Assembly (NCBI GenBank): GCA_012719035.1
Contig: JAAYBD010000030.1
Coordinates: 1 to 64,000, forward strand
Source: Clostridiales bacterium
GTDB lineage: Bacteria; Bacillota; Clostridia; Oscillospirales; Oscillospiraceae
Length of the DNA stretch: 64,000 bases
Reading direction: 5' to 3'
The translations under genes and the position numbers were made by a program. The notes below the pieces were generated by a model. That model worked only from the letters and a program-made list of their open reading frames with translations, ran no database searches and had not been told where the DNA came from. Positions 53,266-63,002 of this stretch are shown one piece after another (the first letter of the stretch is position 1; each line of letters starts with the position of its first letter).

Positions 53266-54468
53266 ATGGCTAAGCAAGCATTCGATAGAACCAAACCCCA
53301 CGTAAACATCGGTACCATCGGTCACGTTGACCATGGTAAGACAACTCTTACTGCAGCTATCACAAAGTACCTCGCTATTCAGGGTAATGCAGAATATACT
53401 GACTACTCCAGCATCGATAAGGCTCCCGAAGAGCGCGAACGCGGTATTACAATCAACACCTCTCACGTTGAGTATCAGACTGCAACACGTCACTATGCAC
53501 ACGTTGACTGCCCGGGCCACGCCGACTATATCAAGAACATGATTACAGGTGCAGCTCAGATGGACGGTGCTATCCTCGTTATCGCAGCTTCCGATGGTCC
53601 TATGGCTCAGACCCGCGAGCATATCATCCTTGCCCGTCAGGTTGGCGTTCCCGCAATCGTTGTTTTCCTGAACAAGTGCGATCAGGTCGATGATGAAGAA
53701 CTCATTGAGCTTGTCGAGATGGAAGTACGCGAGCTTCTTTCAAAAGAGAAGTTCCCCGGCGACGATATTCCCATCGTCAAGGGCTCTGCTCTTAACGCTC
53801 TTTCCAGCGAGTCCAAGGATGTTGATGCTCCCGAATATGCCTGCATCAAGGAACTTATGGACTATGTTGACTCCTATATCCCCACCCCCGAGCGTAAGTC
53901 CGACCTGCCTTTCCTTATGCCTGTTGAAGACGTTTTCACAATCACAGGACGTGGTACTGTTACCACCGGTCGTGTTGAGCGTGGCCGCGTTAAGGTCGGC
54001 GATAAGGTTGAGATCGTTGGCTTGAAGGATACCAAGGAAACCACAGTTACCGGAACCGAAATGTTCCACAAGGTTCTTGAGTTTGCTGAAGCAGGCGACA
54101 ACGTTGGTACTCTGCTCCGCGGTATTTCCAAGGGCGAAGTTGAGCGCGGACAGGTTCTTGCCGCACCCAATTCAATTAAGCCTCACACCAAGTTTAAGGG
54201 ACAGGTTTACGTTCTTACCAAGGAAGAGGGCGGACGTCATACCCCGTTCTTCAACAACTATCGTCCTCAGTTCTATTTCCGTACAACTGACGTTACTGGC
54301 GTTATCAATCTTCCTGAAGGCACTGAGATGTGCATGCCTGGCGACAACATCGACATGGATGTTGAGCTCATCATGCCCATCGCTATCGAGGAGGGTCTCC
54401 GCTTCGCTATCCGTGAAGGCGGACGTACCGTTGGTTCCGGTGTTGTTATCTCCGTTGAGAAGAAGTAA
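53266..54468 (+). CDS. tuf: Elongation factor Tu
   Basis: 400 residues from ATG 53266; AAGGAGGATG is correctly spaced. G1 [17 protein letters not shown]2 [13 protein letters not shown]3 DCPGHADY, G4 NKCD, G5 SALNAL. Carries aminoacyl-tRNA to the ribosome. Last gene of the translation block; ends at the terminator 54486-54518. Confidence 0.97.
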   Translation: MAKQAFDRTKPHVNIGTIGHVDHGKTTLTAAITKYLAIQGNAEYTDYSSIDKAPEERERGITINTSHVEYQTATRHYAHVDCPGHADYIKNMITGAAQMDGAILVIAASDGPMAQTREHIILARQVGVPAIVVFLNKCDQVDDEELIELVEMEVRELLSKEKFPGDDIPIVKGSALNALSSESKDVDAPEYACIKELMDYVDSYIPTPERKSDLPFLMPVEDVFTITGRGTVTTGRVERGRVKVGDKVEIVGLKDTKETTVTGTEMFHKVLEFAEAGDNVGTLLRGISKGEVERGQVLAAPNSIKPHTKFKGQVYVLTKEEGGRHTPFFNNYRPQFYFRTTDVTGVINLPEGTEMCMPGDNIDMDVELIMPIAIEEGLRFAIREGGRTVGSGVVISVEKK

Positions 54469-54485
54469 TCTATTTTAAATATTTT

Positions 54486-54518
54486 AAGCTCCCGCAAGAC
54501 AAATGCTTGCGGGAGCTT
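54486..54518 (+). terminator. Terminator of tuf
   Basis: AAGCTCCCGCAAG (54486-54498) and CTTGCGGGAGCTT (54506-54518), 7-nt loop, followed by TCTTATTTTTT. It also serves the convergent DUF4830 gene. Confidence 0.92.
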
Positions 54519-54520
54519 TC

Positions 54521-54979
54521 TTATTTTTTACATAGTCCATGCATGAAACCGTCGAGCGCACGCGAATGAATGTCGCCGCCTATTACTTCGTAATTCAATA
54601 CATATAGGTCTGCGACGACCTCACCGATGTATCCCGAATAATTTCTGACCGAGTATGTATATATTGTTGTCTCCAGCCCGCAGTATTTTGAAAGGTCATA
54701 TCCCTGCTCAAGCTGTAGCCTGTTATAAGTTTCATAAACATCAGAAAATTTCTTAGGGATCACTACATTTTTTTCCTCTATTGGCTCAGAATCGACCTCC
54801 CAACCCAGGTTTTCAAGAAACTTTACCCTGTCTTCATTCGTCTTTACTTTTGCTATGGCAGCAGAATTGCTGTTGTTTCCTTTTCCAATGGAAAGTATTA
54901 ATGCGCACAGAACAACTGCCGCGGCGATTATGATAAGTAAAGCAAATTTTTTGTTCCACTTGAGCGTACAAATGAACAT
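54521..54979 (-). CDS. DUF4830 membrane-anchored protein
   Basis: 152 residues. One N-terminal membrane segment (FALLIIIAAAVVLCALILSIG) and an outer domain typed as DUF4830: VKTNEDRVKFLENLGWEVDSEP, IPKKFSDVYETYNRLQLEQGYDLSKY and VIGGDIHSRALDGFMHGL. Members are clostridial, often near sporulation or envelope genes, with no known role. The mature domain should face outward. It is a single gene. Confidence 0.85.
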   Translation of the reverse strand: MFICTLKWNKKFALLIIIAAAVVLCALILSIGKGNNSNSAAIAKVKTNEDRVKFLENLGWEVDSEPIEEKNVVIPKKFSDVYETYNRLQLEQGYDLSKYCGLETTIYTYSVRNYSGYIGEVVADLYVLNYEVIGGDIHSRALDGFMHGLCKK

Positions 54980-55122
54980 AACGAACCTCCTGCGCGTTAA
55001 AATATAAAGTGTTTCCCTCCGTGTCGGGGGAGCGATGTCCCATACACAAGTCTATGCAAAACGCCATCAAAAAATATATAATAAACTGCAAGTGCGAAGA
55101 TAATTTAACCTAATAGAAAGTA

Positions 55123-55151
55123 TTCAATTTTTTGGGGGGATATGCTATAAT
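55123..55151 (+). promoter_or_regulatory. Promoter of the pseudouridine synthase gene
   Basis: TTCAAT (55123-55128), 17 bp, extended -10 TGC-TATAAT (55146-55151). Confidence 0.65.
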
Positions 55152-55209
55152 AGCTCAATAGTTTTTTATTTACTATGAAATTTTTACACATGCTGTAATC
55201 GGAGGTATT

Positions 55210-55923
55210 ATGAGCCTGCTTCGACTTGATAAAATAATAAGTGACGGCGGTATTGCAACCAGAAGTGAAGCGAGAAAGCTCATCACCTCAGGAAAAGTGA
55301 TTGTTGATGGAAATATAGTGACGCGCTCTGACCTTAAATTTGATACTGAAACCTCCGAAATAAGTGTAGACGGTGATATTCTGAACAGTACAAAGTATCG
55401 GTACATTATGCTCAACAAGCCGGATGGAGTTTTATCCGCTACCGAGGACAGGGAACAAAAAACAGTGCTTGACATTCTTCCGCCGGAGCTTTACCGCATG
55501 AAGCTGTTTCCTGTCGGCAGACTCGATAAGGACACCACAGGGCTCCTCATACTTACGAACGATGGGGATTTTTGTCATGCAGTTACATCTCCTAAGCGCC
55601 GTATAAAAAAGCGCTACGAATTCACGTCTGAAAGCGCGCTTACAGCAGAGGATGCTGAAGAATTCTTGATGGGAATTACCCTGCGGGACGGAACAAAATG
55701 CCTCCCTGCGGAACTTGAAATCGATCTGGCTGATCCTTGTCATGGATATATTTCGGTTTTTGAGGGGAAATACCATCAAGTGAAGAGAATGCTTGCCTCC
55801 AGAGGGAAGCCTGTAATTTCCTTAAAGCGTGTTGCCATTGGAAATCTTGTTCTGGACAAAGCTTTAGGATTTGGGGAATACCGGGAAATAAGTGAAAATG
55901 AAATAAAACAAATTTTCAACTAA
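55210..55923 (+). CDS. rsuA: Pseudouridine synthase, RsuA family
   Basis: 237 residues. An N-terminal S4 RNA-binding domain (LLRLDKIISDGGIATRSEARKLI) is followed by the RsuA/RluB/E/F catalytic core: VGRLDKDTTGLLILTNDG, where the Asp is the nucleophile, and later EGKYHQVKRMLASRGKPV. The likely substrate is 16S rRNA uridine 516. Short family member without extra domains. Symbol by similarity; RluB-type specificity cannot be excluded. Confidence 0.85.
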   Translation: MSLLRLDKIISDGGIATRSEARKLITSGKVIVDGNIVTRSDLKFDTETSEISVDGDILNSTKYRYIMLNKPDGVLSATEDREQKTVLDILPPELYRMKLFPVGRLDKDTTGLLILTNDGDFCHAVTSPKRRIKKRYEFTSESALTAEDAEEFLMGITLRDGTKCLPAELEIDLADPCHGYISVFEGKYHQVKRMLASRGKPVISLKRVAIGNLVLDKALGFGEYREISENEIKQIFN

Positions 55924-56084
55924 AATATTGCAATTTAGAAACAATTTATGATAAGTATTTACAATCATGACGTATCAGCTTTGTAAATTAAGAACATATA
56001 CAAAACAGGTACTTTGTGGTACTATAATAAAGTCTTATGTATGATTCTGACATAAAAGAAGCATACATAGTTTGGAGGGCAATC

Positions 56085-57209
56085 ATGGCGAGTGTTACAT
56101 TAAAAGGAATCGGAAAAACATATCCCGGAGATGTCGTTGCCGTTTCCGATTTTAATATGGAAATAGAACATAAAGAGTTCGTCATTCTGGTTGGACCATC
56201 AGGATGCGGAAAATCGACTACGCTGCGTATGATAGCGGGATTGGAAGAAATTACCGAGGGCAGTTTATATATAGATGACAAACTTGTAAACAACGTTCCT
56301 CCTAAAGATAGAGATATAGCAATGGTTTTTCAGAACTATGCGCTATATCCGCACATGACAGTGTTTGAAAACATGTCCTTTGGTTTGAAAATTCGGAAAA
56401 CACCGCGCAGTGAAATAAAATACAGAGTGGAAGAAGCGGCAAAGATTCTGGAAATAGAAAACCTTCTTGAAAGGAAGCCCGCCGCACTTTCCGGCGGTCA
56501 GCGCCAGCGTGTTGCTCTCGGAAGAGCGATCGTCCGAAACCCTAAGGTGTTTTTGCTGGACGAGCCTCTATCCAACCTTGATGCAAAACTGAGAACAACT
56601 ATGCGTGCTGAACTTGCAAAGCTGCATAACAAGCTCCAAACCACATTTATCTACGTTACTCACGACCAGACGGAAGCAATGACCATGGGTACGCGGATTG
56701 TCGTTATGAGGGATGGTTTCGTTCAGCAGATTGCACCTCCTCAGGAGCTGTTTGACAAGCCCTGCAACCTGTTCGTTGCGACTTTTATCGGAACGCCGCA
56801 AATGAATATCGCAGAGGCTACCATTATAAGCGAAAACTCCGTTACATATTTGGAGTTCGGCAACAATAGCAATATAACGCGCATCGCTCTTCCTGACTGG
56901 AAAGGCAGAAAGCCCGAAGTGCTTCAATATGCTGGAAAGAAAGTGCTTTTCGGGATTCGCCCTAACGATATCCATGCTGAGAAAGATTACATTTCACAGC
57001 ATCCCGAGCAGCTCCTCGAAGCCGACGTTGAGTTTGTTGAGCTTTTAGGATCGGATAGCAATGTCTTTATCAAAATTTCGGGAGTTGAGTTTATTTCCGT
57101 CATTGATTCAAAAATACATATGGAATCCAACAGTAAAGTAAAGCTCGCATTTGACACAAACTTTATACATATTTTCGATATCGATACGGAAAAGCGAATA
57201 ACGAACTGA
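56085..57209 (+). CDS. Sugar ABC transporter ATP-binding protein (MsmX/UgpC/MalK family)
   Basis: 374 residues from ATG 56085, preceded by TTTGGAGGG. Walker A GPSGCGKSTTLRMI, signature LSGGQRQRVALGRAIV, Walker B VFLLDEPLSNLD, H-loop VTHDQTEAM. The C-terminal TOBE/regulatory part starts near residue 240 (FIGTPQMNIAEA, FGIRPNDIHAEKDY). No permease or binding protein is adjacent, so like MsmX of Bacillus it may energise several sugar importers encoded elsewhere (inference). Confidence 0.88.
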   Translation: MASVTLKGIGKTYPGDVVAVSDFNMEIEHKEFVILVGPSGCGKSTTLRMIAGLEEITEGSLYIDDKLVNNVPPKDRDIAMVFQNYALYPHMTVFENMSFGLKIRKTPRSEIKYRVEEAAKILEIENLLERKPAALSGGQRQRVALGRAIVRNPKVFLLDEPLSNLDAKLRTTMRAELAKLHNKLQTTFIYVTHDQTEAMTMGTRIVVMRDGFVQQIAPPQELFDKPCNLFVATFIGTPQMNIAEATIISENSVTYLEFGNNSNITRIALPDWKGRKPEVLQYAGKKVLFGIRPNDIHAEKDYISQHPEQLLEADVEFVELLGSDSNVFIKISGVEFISVIDSKIHMESNSKVKLAFDTNFIHIFDIDTEKRITN

Positions 57210-57396
57210 GCTTTAACTCTGTAAAAATATTTATGTGCATCCTGCACAATGCTTCTGGACTAAACTCAAAAAGCAAGGAACGAACTATTTTACAAAATTA
57301 TAGAAAATCAACTATTTTATATAGTGGCAAATGATTAAAACGGAGAATAACGTAACAAGTATTTAAAAGATTTTACAAAATTTCCTCAAAAATATA

Positions 57397-57425
57397 TTGA
57401 AAAAAGCAATAAAATAAGTTACTAT
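57397..57425 (+). promoter_or_regulatory. Possible promoter of the CdaR-like gene
   Basis: TTGAAA (57397-57402), 17 bp, TACTAT (57420-57425), within an A/T-rich leader. Confidence 0.45.
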
Positions 57426-57470
57426 GTAAATTGGTTAGTTTTCATTGCTTTTTTATTAGGAGGAGCAATC

Positions 57471-58565
57471 ATGTCAAGTAGGATTTTTCAAAGCGTTATT
57501 GTCCAGATGAAAGAAGCCACAGACAGGGTGTTGGGAGTTATTGATTCCGATGGTTTCGTTGTCGCCTGCAGCGAGCTTTCCCTGATAGGTACAAAACTGG
57601 AGAATCTGCAGGGAATATCAGGCGGTGAAATTCCCGACCAGTTCTTTACTACGGGCACAAGAACCTATAAGGTCTTGGGGAGCCCGAATTCCCGTTTTGA
57701 TTATGCGGTCTTTGTTGAAGGAAGAGACTCTACCGCAAGAAGTATTTGCGTCATGGCGGCAGTTGCCTTTAATGAGGCAAAGGCAAATTATGATGAAAAA
57801 TACAACAAAGTTACCTTTGTAAAGAATATCATTTCGGATAACATCCTCCCGGGAGATGTTTATGTCCGCGCCAAAGAGCTTAACTTTGTTACAGATGTGC
57901 CCCGCGCCGTCCTGCTCATACGCCAATTAGACAAATCTGACATAGCGACTTTGGAATTGGTTCAGAGCATGTTCCCTGATAAACAGAGGGATTTCGTTCT
58001 CAGCATGAGCGAGACCGATATAGTTCTTATCAAGGAAATCGAGCCGGGCGTTGAGGCAAAGGAAGTTTGCCAGTTGGCGGAAAAGATTGGAAACACCATC
58101 AATTCCGAGCTTCTGGTCAAGACAGTCATCGGCATCGGCACCGTTGCAAAGCACTTACGTGAACTTGCCGACCGCTATAAAGAAGCACAGGTAGCGATAG
58201 AAGTTGGAAAGGTTTTTGAAACCGAAAAAACTGTTATCCATTATGAAAACCTTGGAATAGGACGCATTATCTATCAGCTCCCCACTACACTCTGCGAAAT
58301 GTTCCTCAGTGAAGTGTTTAAGAAAAACCCAATCGAATCTTTGGATCAGGAAACCCTGTATACAATAAATAAATTCTTTGAAAACAACCTTAACGTATCC
58401 GAAACTTCGAGAAAACTGTTTGTTCACAGGAATACCCTTGTTTATCGTCTGGAAAAGATCAAAAAGCTTACAGGTCTTGATCTTCGTGAATTCGACCATG
58501 CAATCGTTTTTAAGGTTGCGCTGATGGTAAAGAAATACCTGAATTCTCAGAATTCAAAGTCATAG
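57471..58565 (+). CDS. CdaR/PucR family transcriptional regulator
   Basis: 364 residues. The N-terminal ~130 residues are a sugar-diacid-recognition-like sensor (VIDSDGFVVACSELSLIG, SICVMAAVAFNEAKANY). The middle is a GGDEF-like fold without the catalytic motif. The C-terminal HTH_30 reads NLNVSETSRKLFVHRNTLVYRLEKIKKLTGLDLREFDHAI. It regulates unknown target genes. It lies upstream of ftsE in the same direction with a 70-bp gap; the next known target is not obvious. Confidence 0.85.
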   Translation: MSSRIFQSVIVQMKEATDRVLGVIDSDGFVVACSELSLIGTKLENLQGISGGEIPDQFFTTGTRTYKVLGSPNSRFDYAVFVEGRDSTARSICVMAAVAFNEAKANYDEKYNKVTFVKNIISDNILPGDVYVRAKELNFVTDVPRAVLLIRQLDKSDIATLELVQSMFPDKQRDFVLSMSETDIVLIKEIEPGVEAKEVCQLAEKIGNTINSELLVKTVIGIGTVAKHLRELADRYKEAQVAIEVGKVFETEKTVIHYENLGIGRIIYQLPTTLCEMFLSEVFKKNPIESLDQETLYTINKFFENNLNVSETSRKLFVHRNTLVYRLEKIKKLTGLDLREFDHAIVFKVALMVKKYLNSQNSKS

Positions 58566-58635
58566 CCGATAGTATTGCTGATTAACGCCGCGAAATTTAT
58601 TGGCATATCTTTCCCGCATTTGGAGGAAATCTAAA

Positions 58636-59331
58636 ATGGTTCTAATGAATAATGTTTCCATGGTCTATGAGAACAGCGGAACAGTCGCCGCCAATGGAAT
58701 AGACCTCGAAATCAATGAAGGAGAATTTGTCTTTTTAGTTGGACCGTCCGGCTCAGGTAAAACGACAATAATCAAACTCCTGACCGGAGAAGTCAAAGCT
58801 ACCGACGGAGAAATATTCGTAAATAATTTCAATTTGCGGAAGATAAAGCCGAGAAAGCTGCCAATGCTTCGCCGCACATTAGGCGTTATATTTCAGGATT
58901 TTAGGCTTATTGACGACAAAAATGTATATGAAAATGTCGCTTTTGCTATGAGGGTTGTCGGAGCCAACGGAAAAGAAATCGCTAAGCGTGTGCCTTATGT
59001 ACTTGAGCTTGTCGGATTGGAAGGCAGAGAGAAACGCCTTCCGCAGGAGCTTTCCGGCGGTGAACAGCAGCGTGTCGCTATCGCCCGAGCACTTGTGAAC
59101 AGCCCAAGCCTCATTATTGCGGACGAGCCTACGGGAAACCTTGACCCCGTTAAAAGCCTTGAGCTTATGCTCCTTCTGGAAAAAATAAATGAACTGGGCA
59201 CCACGGTCCTCGTCGTAACACATGAAAAGGAGCTTGTTAACTCTTTTTCTAAACGTGTTGTCGCAATAGATAAAGGATCAATAGTAAGCGACGGAATGGA
59301 TGGGTATTACAGTTATGGGATTCATGAATAA
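58636..59331 (+). CDS. ftsE: Cell division ATP-binding protein FtsE
   Basis: 231 residues from ATG 58636 after GGAGGAAATC; an in-frame ATG at 58645 is possible. Walker A GPSGSGKTTIIKLL, signature LSGGEQQRVAIARALV, Walker B LIIADEPTGNLD, H-loop VTHEKELV. IFQDFRLIDDKNVYENVAFAMRV is the FtsE-type Q-loop region. FtsEX spans the membrane and activates cell wall hydrolases at division or elongation. Overlaps ftsX by 17 bp. Confidence 0.95.
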   Translation: MVLMNNVSMVYENSGTVAANGIDLEINEGEFVFLVGPSGSGKTTIIKLLTGEVKATDGEIFVNNFNLRKIKPRKLPMLRRTLGVIFQDFRLIDDKNVYENVAFAMRVVGANGKEIAKRVPYVLELVGLEGREKRLPQELSGGEQQRVAIARALVNSPSLIIADEPTGNLDPVKSLELMLLLEKINELGTTVLVVTHEKELVNSFSKRVVAIDKGSIVSDGMDGYYSYGIHE

Positions 59332-60202
59332 AGCCGGTTATCTATGCAAAGAGGGATTCAGAAGCATTTCCACCCACGGCTTCATGTCCTTCGCATCAGT
59401 TACTATCATTATCGCCTGCCTGATTATTATGGGAAGCTTTTCGCTTCTTGCTGTTAATATCGACTTGCTAATCGACAAGCTTGAGAGCGAGAATGAGATG
59501 CTTGCCTTTGTTGATGAGGATTTTTCGGAAAAGCAGGCGAAACAAATTGAAAGCAAACTGACAGCTGTCGAAAACATCAACAAGGTCGAGTTTATGTCTC
59601 GTGATGAGGCAATGGAAAACTTTAAAAAGGAATACGACAGCTCGATTTTTGATGCAATAGAACCATCTGTGTTTAGGCACAGATACATAATTTTCCTTGA
59701 TGATATCGCCCTTATGAGCGAAACAAAAGCAGAAATCGAACAGATTAGCGGTATTGCAGATGTCAGCGCCCAGATAGAGATTTCTCAAGGTTTGGTTACT
59801 GTGAGAAATATCGTAGGTGCCGTTTCGCTTGTCCTGATAGTCATTTTGTTCATTGTTTCTGTGTTCATAATGTCTAACACTATCAAGCTGACTACCTTTG
59901 GGCGAAGGGAAGAGATCGCCATTATGAAAATGGTCGGTGCTACTAATAGCTTTATCCGAACCCCATTCGTTATTGAAGGCTTGGTTTTGGGAATAATCGG
60001 TGCTGGAATTGCACTGCTGCTTCAATATGGAATATATACGCTTATTTGCGATAAGGTTATGACGAGTATTGCGGGCACTTTTGTGAGCGTTATTCCATTT
60101 ACTATACTTGCATTGCCTGTAGGACTTGTTTTCCTTGGCGTAGGTATAGTGGTAGGAGCTTTCGGCGGAACTATTGCCATACGCAATTATCTGAAAGTTT
60201 GA
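59315..60202 (+). CDS. ftsX: Cell division permease-like protein FtsX
   Basis: About 295 residues. First membrane helix near 25-50 (ASVTIIIACLIIMGSFSLLAV), the extracellular domain of about 100 residues (LLIDKLESENEMLAFVDEDF to VSAQIEIS) that docks the wall hydrolase, then three helices (GAVSLVLIVILFIVSVFIM; VIEGLVLGIIGAGIALLL; IPFTILALPVGLVFLGVGI). GRREEIAIMKMVGATNSFIR is the FtsX/MacB cytoplasmic coupling loop. Start chosen within the ftsE end. Confidence 0.92.
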   Translation: MGFMNKAGYLCKEGFRSISTHGFMSFASVTIIIACLIIMGSFSLLAVNIDLLIDKLESENEMLAFVDEDFSEKQAKQIESKLTAVENINKVEFMSRDEAMENFKKEYDSSIFDAIEPSVFRHRYIIFLDDIALMSETKAEIEQISGIADVSAQIEISQGLVTVRNIVGAVSLVLIVILFIVSVFIMSNTIKLTTFGRREEIAIMKMVGATNSFIRTPFVIEGLVLGIIGAGIALLLQYGIYTLICDKVMTSIAGTFVSVIPFTILALPVGLVFLGVGIVVGAFGGTIAIRNYLKV

Positions 60203-60325
60203 TAATCGAGATCCTAAAATAACCGAATTATGAACCTGCACTTTTTATGAAGAGGGGCATTTTACGGATTGGACCGCGCAGATAAAGGTCTTTGCAATAG
60301 TGCGCGAAGTATATGGGAGGTATGT

Positions 60326-61534
60326 ATGCAAAAGAGGAAGAAGCTTTTTTCGACAGTATGTATTGTGCTTGTGATCGTTATGATCGCATCCCTGCTGTTA
60401 GGTGCTTTTGGCGGTGCAATGGCAGTTTCGCAGGCTGAAATAAACGCATTGAAAAATCAGCAGACCACAGTACAGCAGCAAAAGAAGGACTTACAATCAA
60501 AGATTACAAACCTTCAAGGCGAGATGGACTCGGTTGTCGAACAAAAGACTGCTCTTGATGAGCAGAATGAGTTGGCGCGTCAGGAAATCGAACTCATAAA
60601 TGAGCAGATTGATCTTTATGACAAGCTTATCGAGGAGAAAGCGCGTGAGCTTGAAGAGGCTAAGGCAGACGAAGCCGAGCAAAAGGAAGCTCTTCGTGTC
60701 CGCATGAGGGCCATGGAGGAAAGCGGCAGTCTGACATATTTTGCGATTCTGTTTGAAGCAAATGACTTTTCCGATTTGCTCTCAAGATTAGACTTTATTT
60801 CGGGAATAATGAAATACGATAAAAAGCTTGAGGAAGCCTATATTGCCGCAAGACAGCACGTTGAAGAAGTCAAGGCGGAGTATGAAGCGACTCAGGAGGA
60901 GCAAAAAGCTACTCGAATCGAGCTTGAGCAGAAAAAGGCAGAGCTTGAAAAAGAGATAACGGCGGCGGAAGCAGTTATTGATAATCTCGAAAATGATATC
61001 GAAAAATATAAGCAGGAATTTGCAGCGAACGAAGCTGCTGAAAAAGAGCTCAGCTCTCAGATAAACGACCTTGTTGCTGCGCTTGAGAAGCAGCAGAAAG
61101 AGCAGGCGGCTGCCGGCGGCAATCCGAGCTATATAACAGGAACTGGAAGCTTCCAATGGCCGGTTCCGGGACATACGGCAAGCAATACATACGGCTGGCG
61201 TTTCCACCCGATTTTTAAAGAGAATAGGTTTCACGCCGGCGAGGATATAGGAGCGCCCTCGGGAACTTCGATATTGGCTGCCGACAGCGGAACAGTTGCA
61301 GTTGCCGCGTATAGCAGCTCGTATGGTAACTACGTTGTTATAAGTCACGGAAACGGGATATCCACTCTTTATGCTCATATGAGCTCGATGGCTGTTTCCG
61401 TCGGGGCAAGCGTGACAAAGGGGCAGGTCATCGGTTACGTTGGGTCAACCGGATGGTCGACAGGTCCGCATCTTCACTTTGAGGTGAGGGTAAATGGAAG
61501 CCACACAGATCCCTTGTCCTATACATATTCTTAA
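60326..61534 (+). CDS. EnvC/PcsB-like murein hydrolase with coiled coil and M23 peptidase domain
   Basis: 402 residues from ATG 60326 (GGGAGG upstream). A signal-anchor (LFSTVCIVLVIVMIASLLLGAFGG), two long coiled coils at about 35-115 and 185-275 (LKNQQTTVQQQKKDLQSKI; LEQKKAELEKEITAAEAVID), then an M23 LytM domain: GWRFHPIFKENRFHAGEDIG (zinc His and Asp) and HLHFEVRVNG. All zinc ligands are present, unlike degenerate EnvC. Placed right after ftsEX, it is the predicted hydrolase or hydrolase activator driven by FtsEX. Confidence 0.9.
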   Translation: MQKRKKLFSTVCIVLVIVMIASLLLGAFGGAMAVSQAEINALKNQQTTVQQQKKDLQSKITNLQGEMDSVVEQKTALDEQNELARQEIELINEQIDLYDKLIEEKARELEEAKADEAEQKEALRVRMRAMEESGSLTYFAILFEANDFSDLLSRLDFISGIMKYDKKLEEAYIAARQHVEEVKAEYEATQEEQKATRIELEQKKAELEKEITAAEAVIDNLENDIEKYKQEFAANEAAEKELSSQINDLVAALEKQQKEQAAAGGNPSYITGTGSFQWPVPGHTASNTYGWRFHPIFKENRFHAGEDIGAPSGTSILAADSGTVAVAAYSSSYGNYVVISHGNGISTLYAHMSSMAVSVGASVTKGQVIGYVGSTGWSTGPHLHFEVRVNGSHTDPLSYTYS

Positions 61535-61557
61535 ATCTCATAATAACAATAAATTCA

Positions 61558-61588
61558 CCGCCGGGCCGCTCGCTTGAGCGCCCGGCGG
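61558..61588 (+). terminator. Terminator after ftsEX-M23
   Basis: CCGCCGGGC (61558-61566) and GCCCGGCGG (61580-61588), 13-nt loop with inner GCTCGCTTGAGC pairing, followed by ATTATATTTTGATTTTT. Confidence 0.82.
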
Positions 61589-61682
61589 ATTATATTTTGA
61601 TTTTTAGTGTGCTTATAAAGCGCGGCTTTGCGCACACAATAATCTTTAATCACTCTAAGTGAAACACAGTCTGGAGGAGCTT

Positions 61683-62876
61683 ATGAAAAAACGTTTTAGC
61701 GTGCCTACGCTTATTGTTGCCTGCCTTGCAAGTATAGCATTGGCAATACTGTGCATTACAAGCGTTTTTGTTTTTAAGTTTGGAGGAAAGGACAGCTTTA
61801 TATCCGCCGCAAAATTTGCCGCGATATCTAATTCGATAGAAAACCATTATGTGGGCGAAGCTGATATGGAAAAAGTATCTGATGCTGCTTACAGTGCAAT
61901 GGTTGAGGCTATTGATGACCGATGGAGCTATTACATGACCGCAGAACAATATGAGGCATATAAGCAGTATCAGAAAAACAGCTACACAGGAATAGGAATA
62001 ACGATCGAGGCAGACGAGGGCAGCGGTCTGTACAGGGTGGCTGTGATTTTAGAGGATTCTCCCGCTCAGAGAGCAGGGGTAAAAATAGGCGACTTAATAT
62101 GTGCGATCGACGGAAAAACACTGGCGGGCATGACTTCTTCCGACATAAAAAAGATTATCGGCGAAAAAAAGGGCGAATTCGAGCTTTTGCTCCGTGCGGA
62201 TGACGGAACAGAGCGAAGCGTTACGGTTTCGACTGAGCTTGTTTATTCTAAACCCGTCTTGTATGAAATGCTTGAGGACGGAATTGGCTATATCAAAATT
62301 AAGAATTTTGAAACCAATTCGGGAGAAGACATCAACGCCGCTTTGGACGAGCTTGTCTCAAATGGCGCAAAGGGCATAGTTTTTGATGTGCGCAATAACC
62401 CGGGAGGTCTTCTGAGCGAGCTTCTGAAAGCGCTTGATCATATATTGCCTGAGGGAGATATTTTTGTTTCCCTTGACAAGGATGGTAATGAAAATGTTAG
62501 GACATCGGATACATCTTGTGTAAAAATTCCTATGACAGTGCTGATAAACGAAAATAGTTACAGCGCGGCGGAATTCTTCGGTGCGGCGCTGTCGGAATAC
62601 AATTGGGCGGCATTGGTCGGCTCCCACACAAGCGGAAAGGCGCGCTCGCAGATCAATATCGAACTGTCGGACGGAAGCGCCGTCCACATCTCAACAAACA
62701 GCTATCTCACGCCAAACAGAGTTGACCTCGCAAAGGAAGGCGGTCTGAAGCCTGATATTGATGTCGGATTGGATGATGAAGCGGAAATTCAGCTTGTTGC
62801 GGGGCTGCTTGAACACGCCAAAGACGAGCAGCTGATTTCGGCAATTAAAACAATAAAAGAGCGAGTCGACAAATGA
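61683..62876 (+). CDS. S41 family C-terminal processing peptidase (CtpA)
   Basis: 397 residues from ATG 61683 after GGAGGAGC. A signal-anchor (LIVACLASIALAILCITSVFVF), a PDZ domain at about 95-180 (SYTGIGITIEADEGSG, VILEDSPAQRAGVKIGDLI) and the S41 core: FDVRNNPGGLLSELL, the catalytic Ser in ENSYSAAEFF and Lys in SHTSGKARSQ. CtpA-type proteases act outside the membrane on cell-wall enzymes, which fits the ftsEX-M23 neighbours. Separate transcript because of the preceding terminator. Confidence 0.93.
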   Translation: MKKRFSVPTLIVACLASIALAILCITSVFVFKFGGKDSFISAAKFAAISNSIENHYVGEADMEKVSDAAYSAMVEAIDDRWSYYMTAEQYEAYKQYQKNSYTGIGITIEADEGSGLYRVAVILEDSPAQRAGVKIGDLICAIDGKTLAGMTSSDIKKIIGEKKGEFELLLRADDGTERSVTVSTELVYSKPVLYEMLEDGIGYIKIKNFETNSGEDINAALDELVSNGAKGIVFDVRNNPGGLLSELLKALDHILPEGDIFVSLDKDGNENVRTSDTSCVKIPMTVLINENSYSAAEFFGAALSEYNWAALVGSHTSGKARSQINIELSDGSAVHISTNSYLTPNRVDLAKEGGLKPDIDVGLDDEAEIQLVAGLLEHAKDEQLISAIKTIKERVDK

Positions 62877-62892
62877 TTGCTGTTTTATCGTC

Positions 62893-62921
62893 TTGACATG
62901 CCGTAATTTTCTATCTATAAT
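62893..62921 (+). promoter_or_regulatory. Promoter of greA
   Basis: Perfect TTGACA (62893-62898), 17 bp, TATAAT (62916-62921). Confidence 0.88.
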
Positions 62922-63002
62922 ACGTAAATATGATGTCATTCTATATTTACTATATTAATATGTATAATTAATTGCCTATTATATAATGAAGGGACGAATA
63001 CA

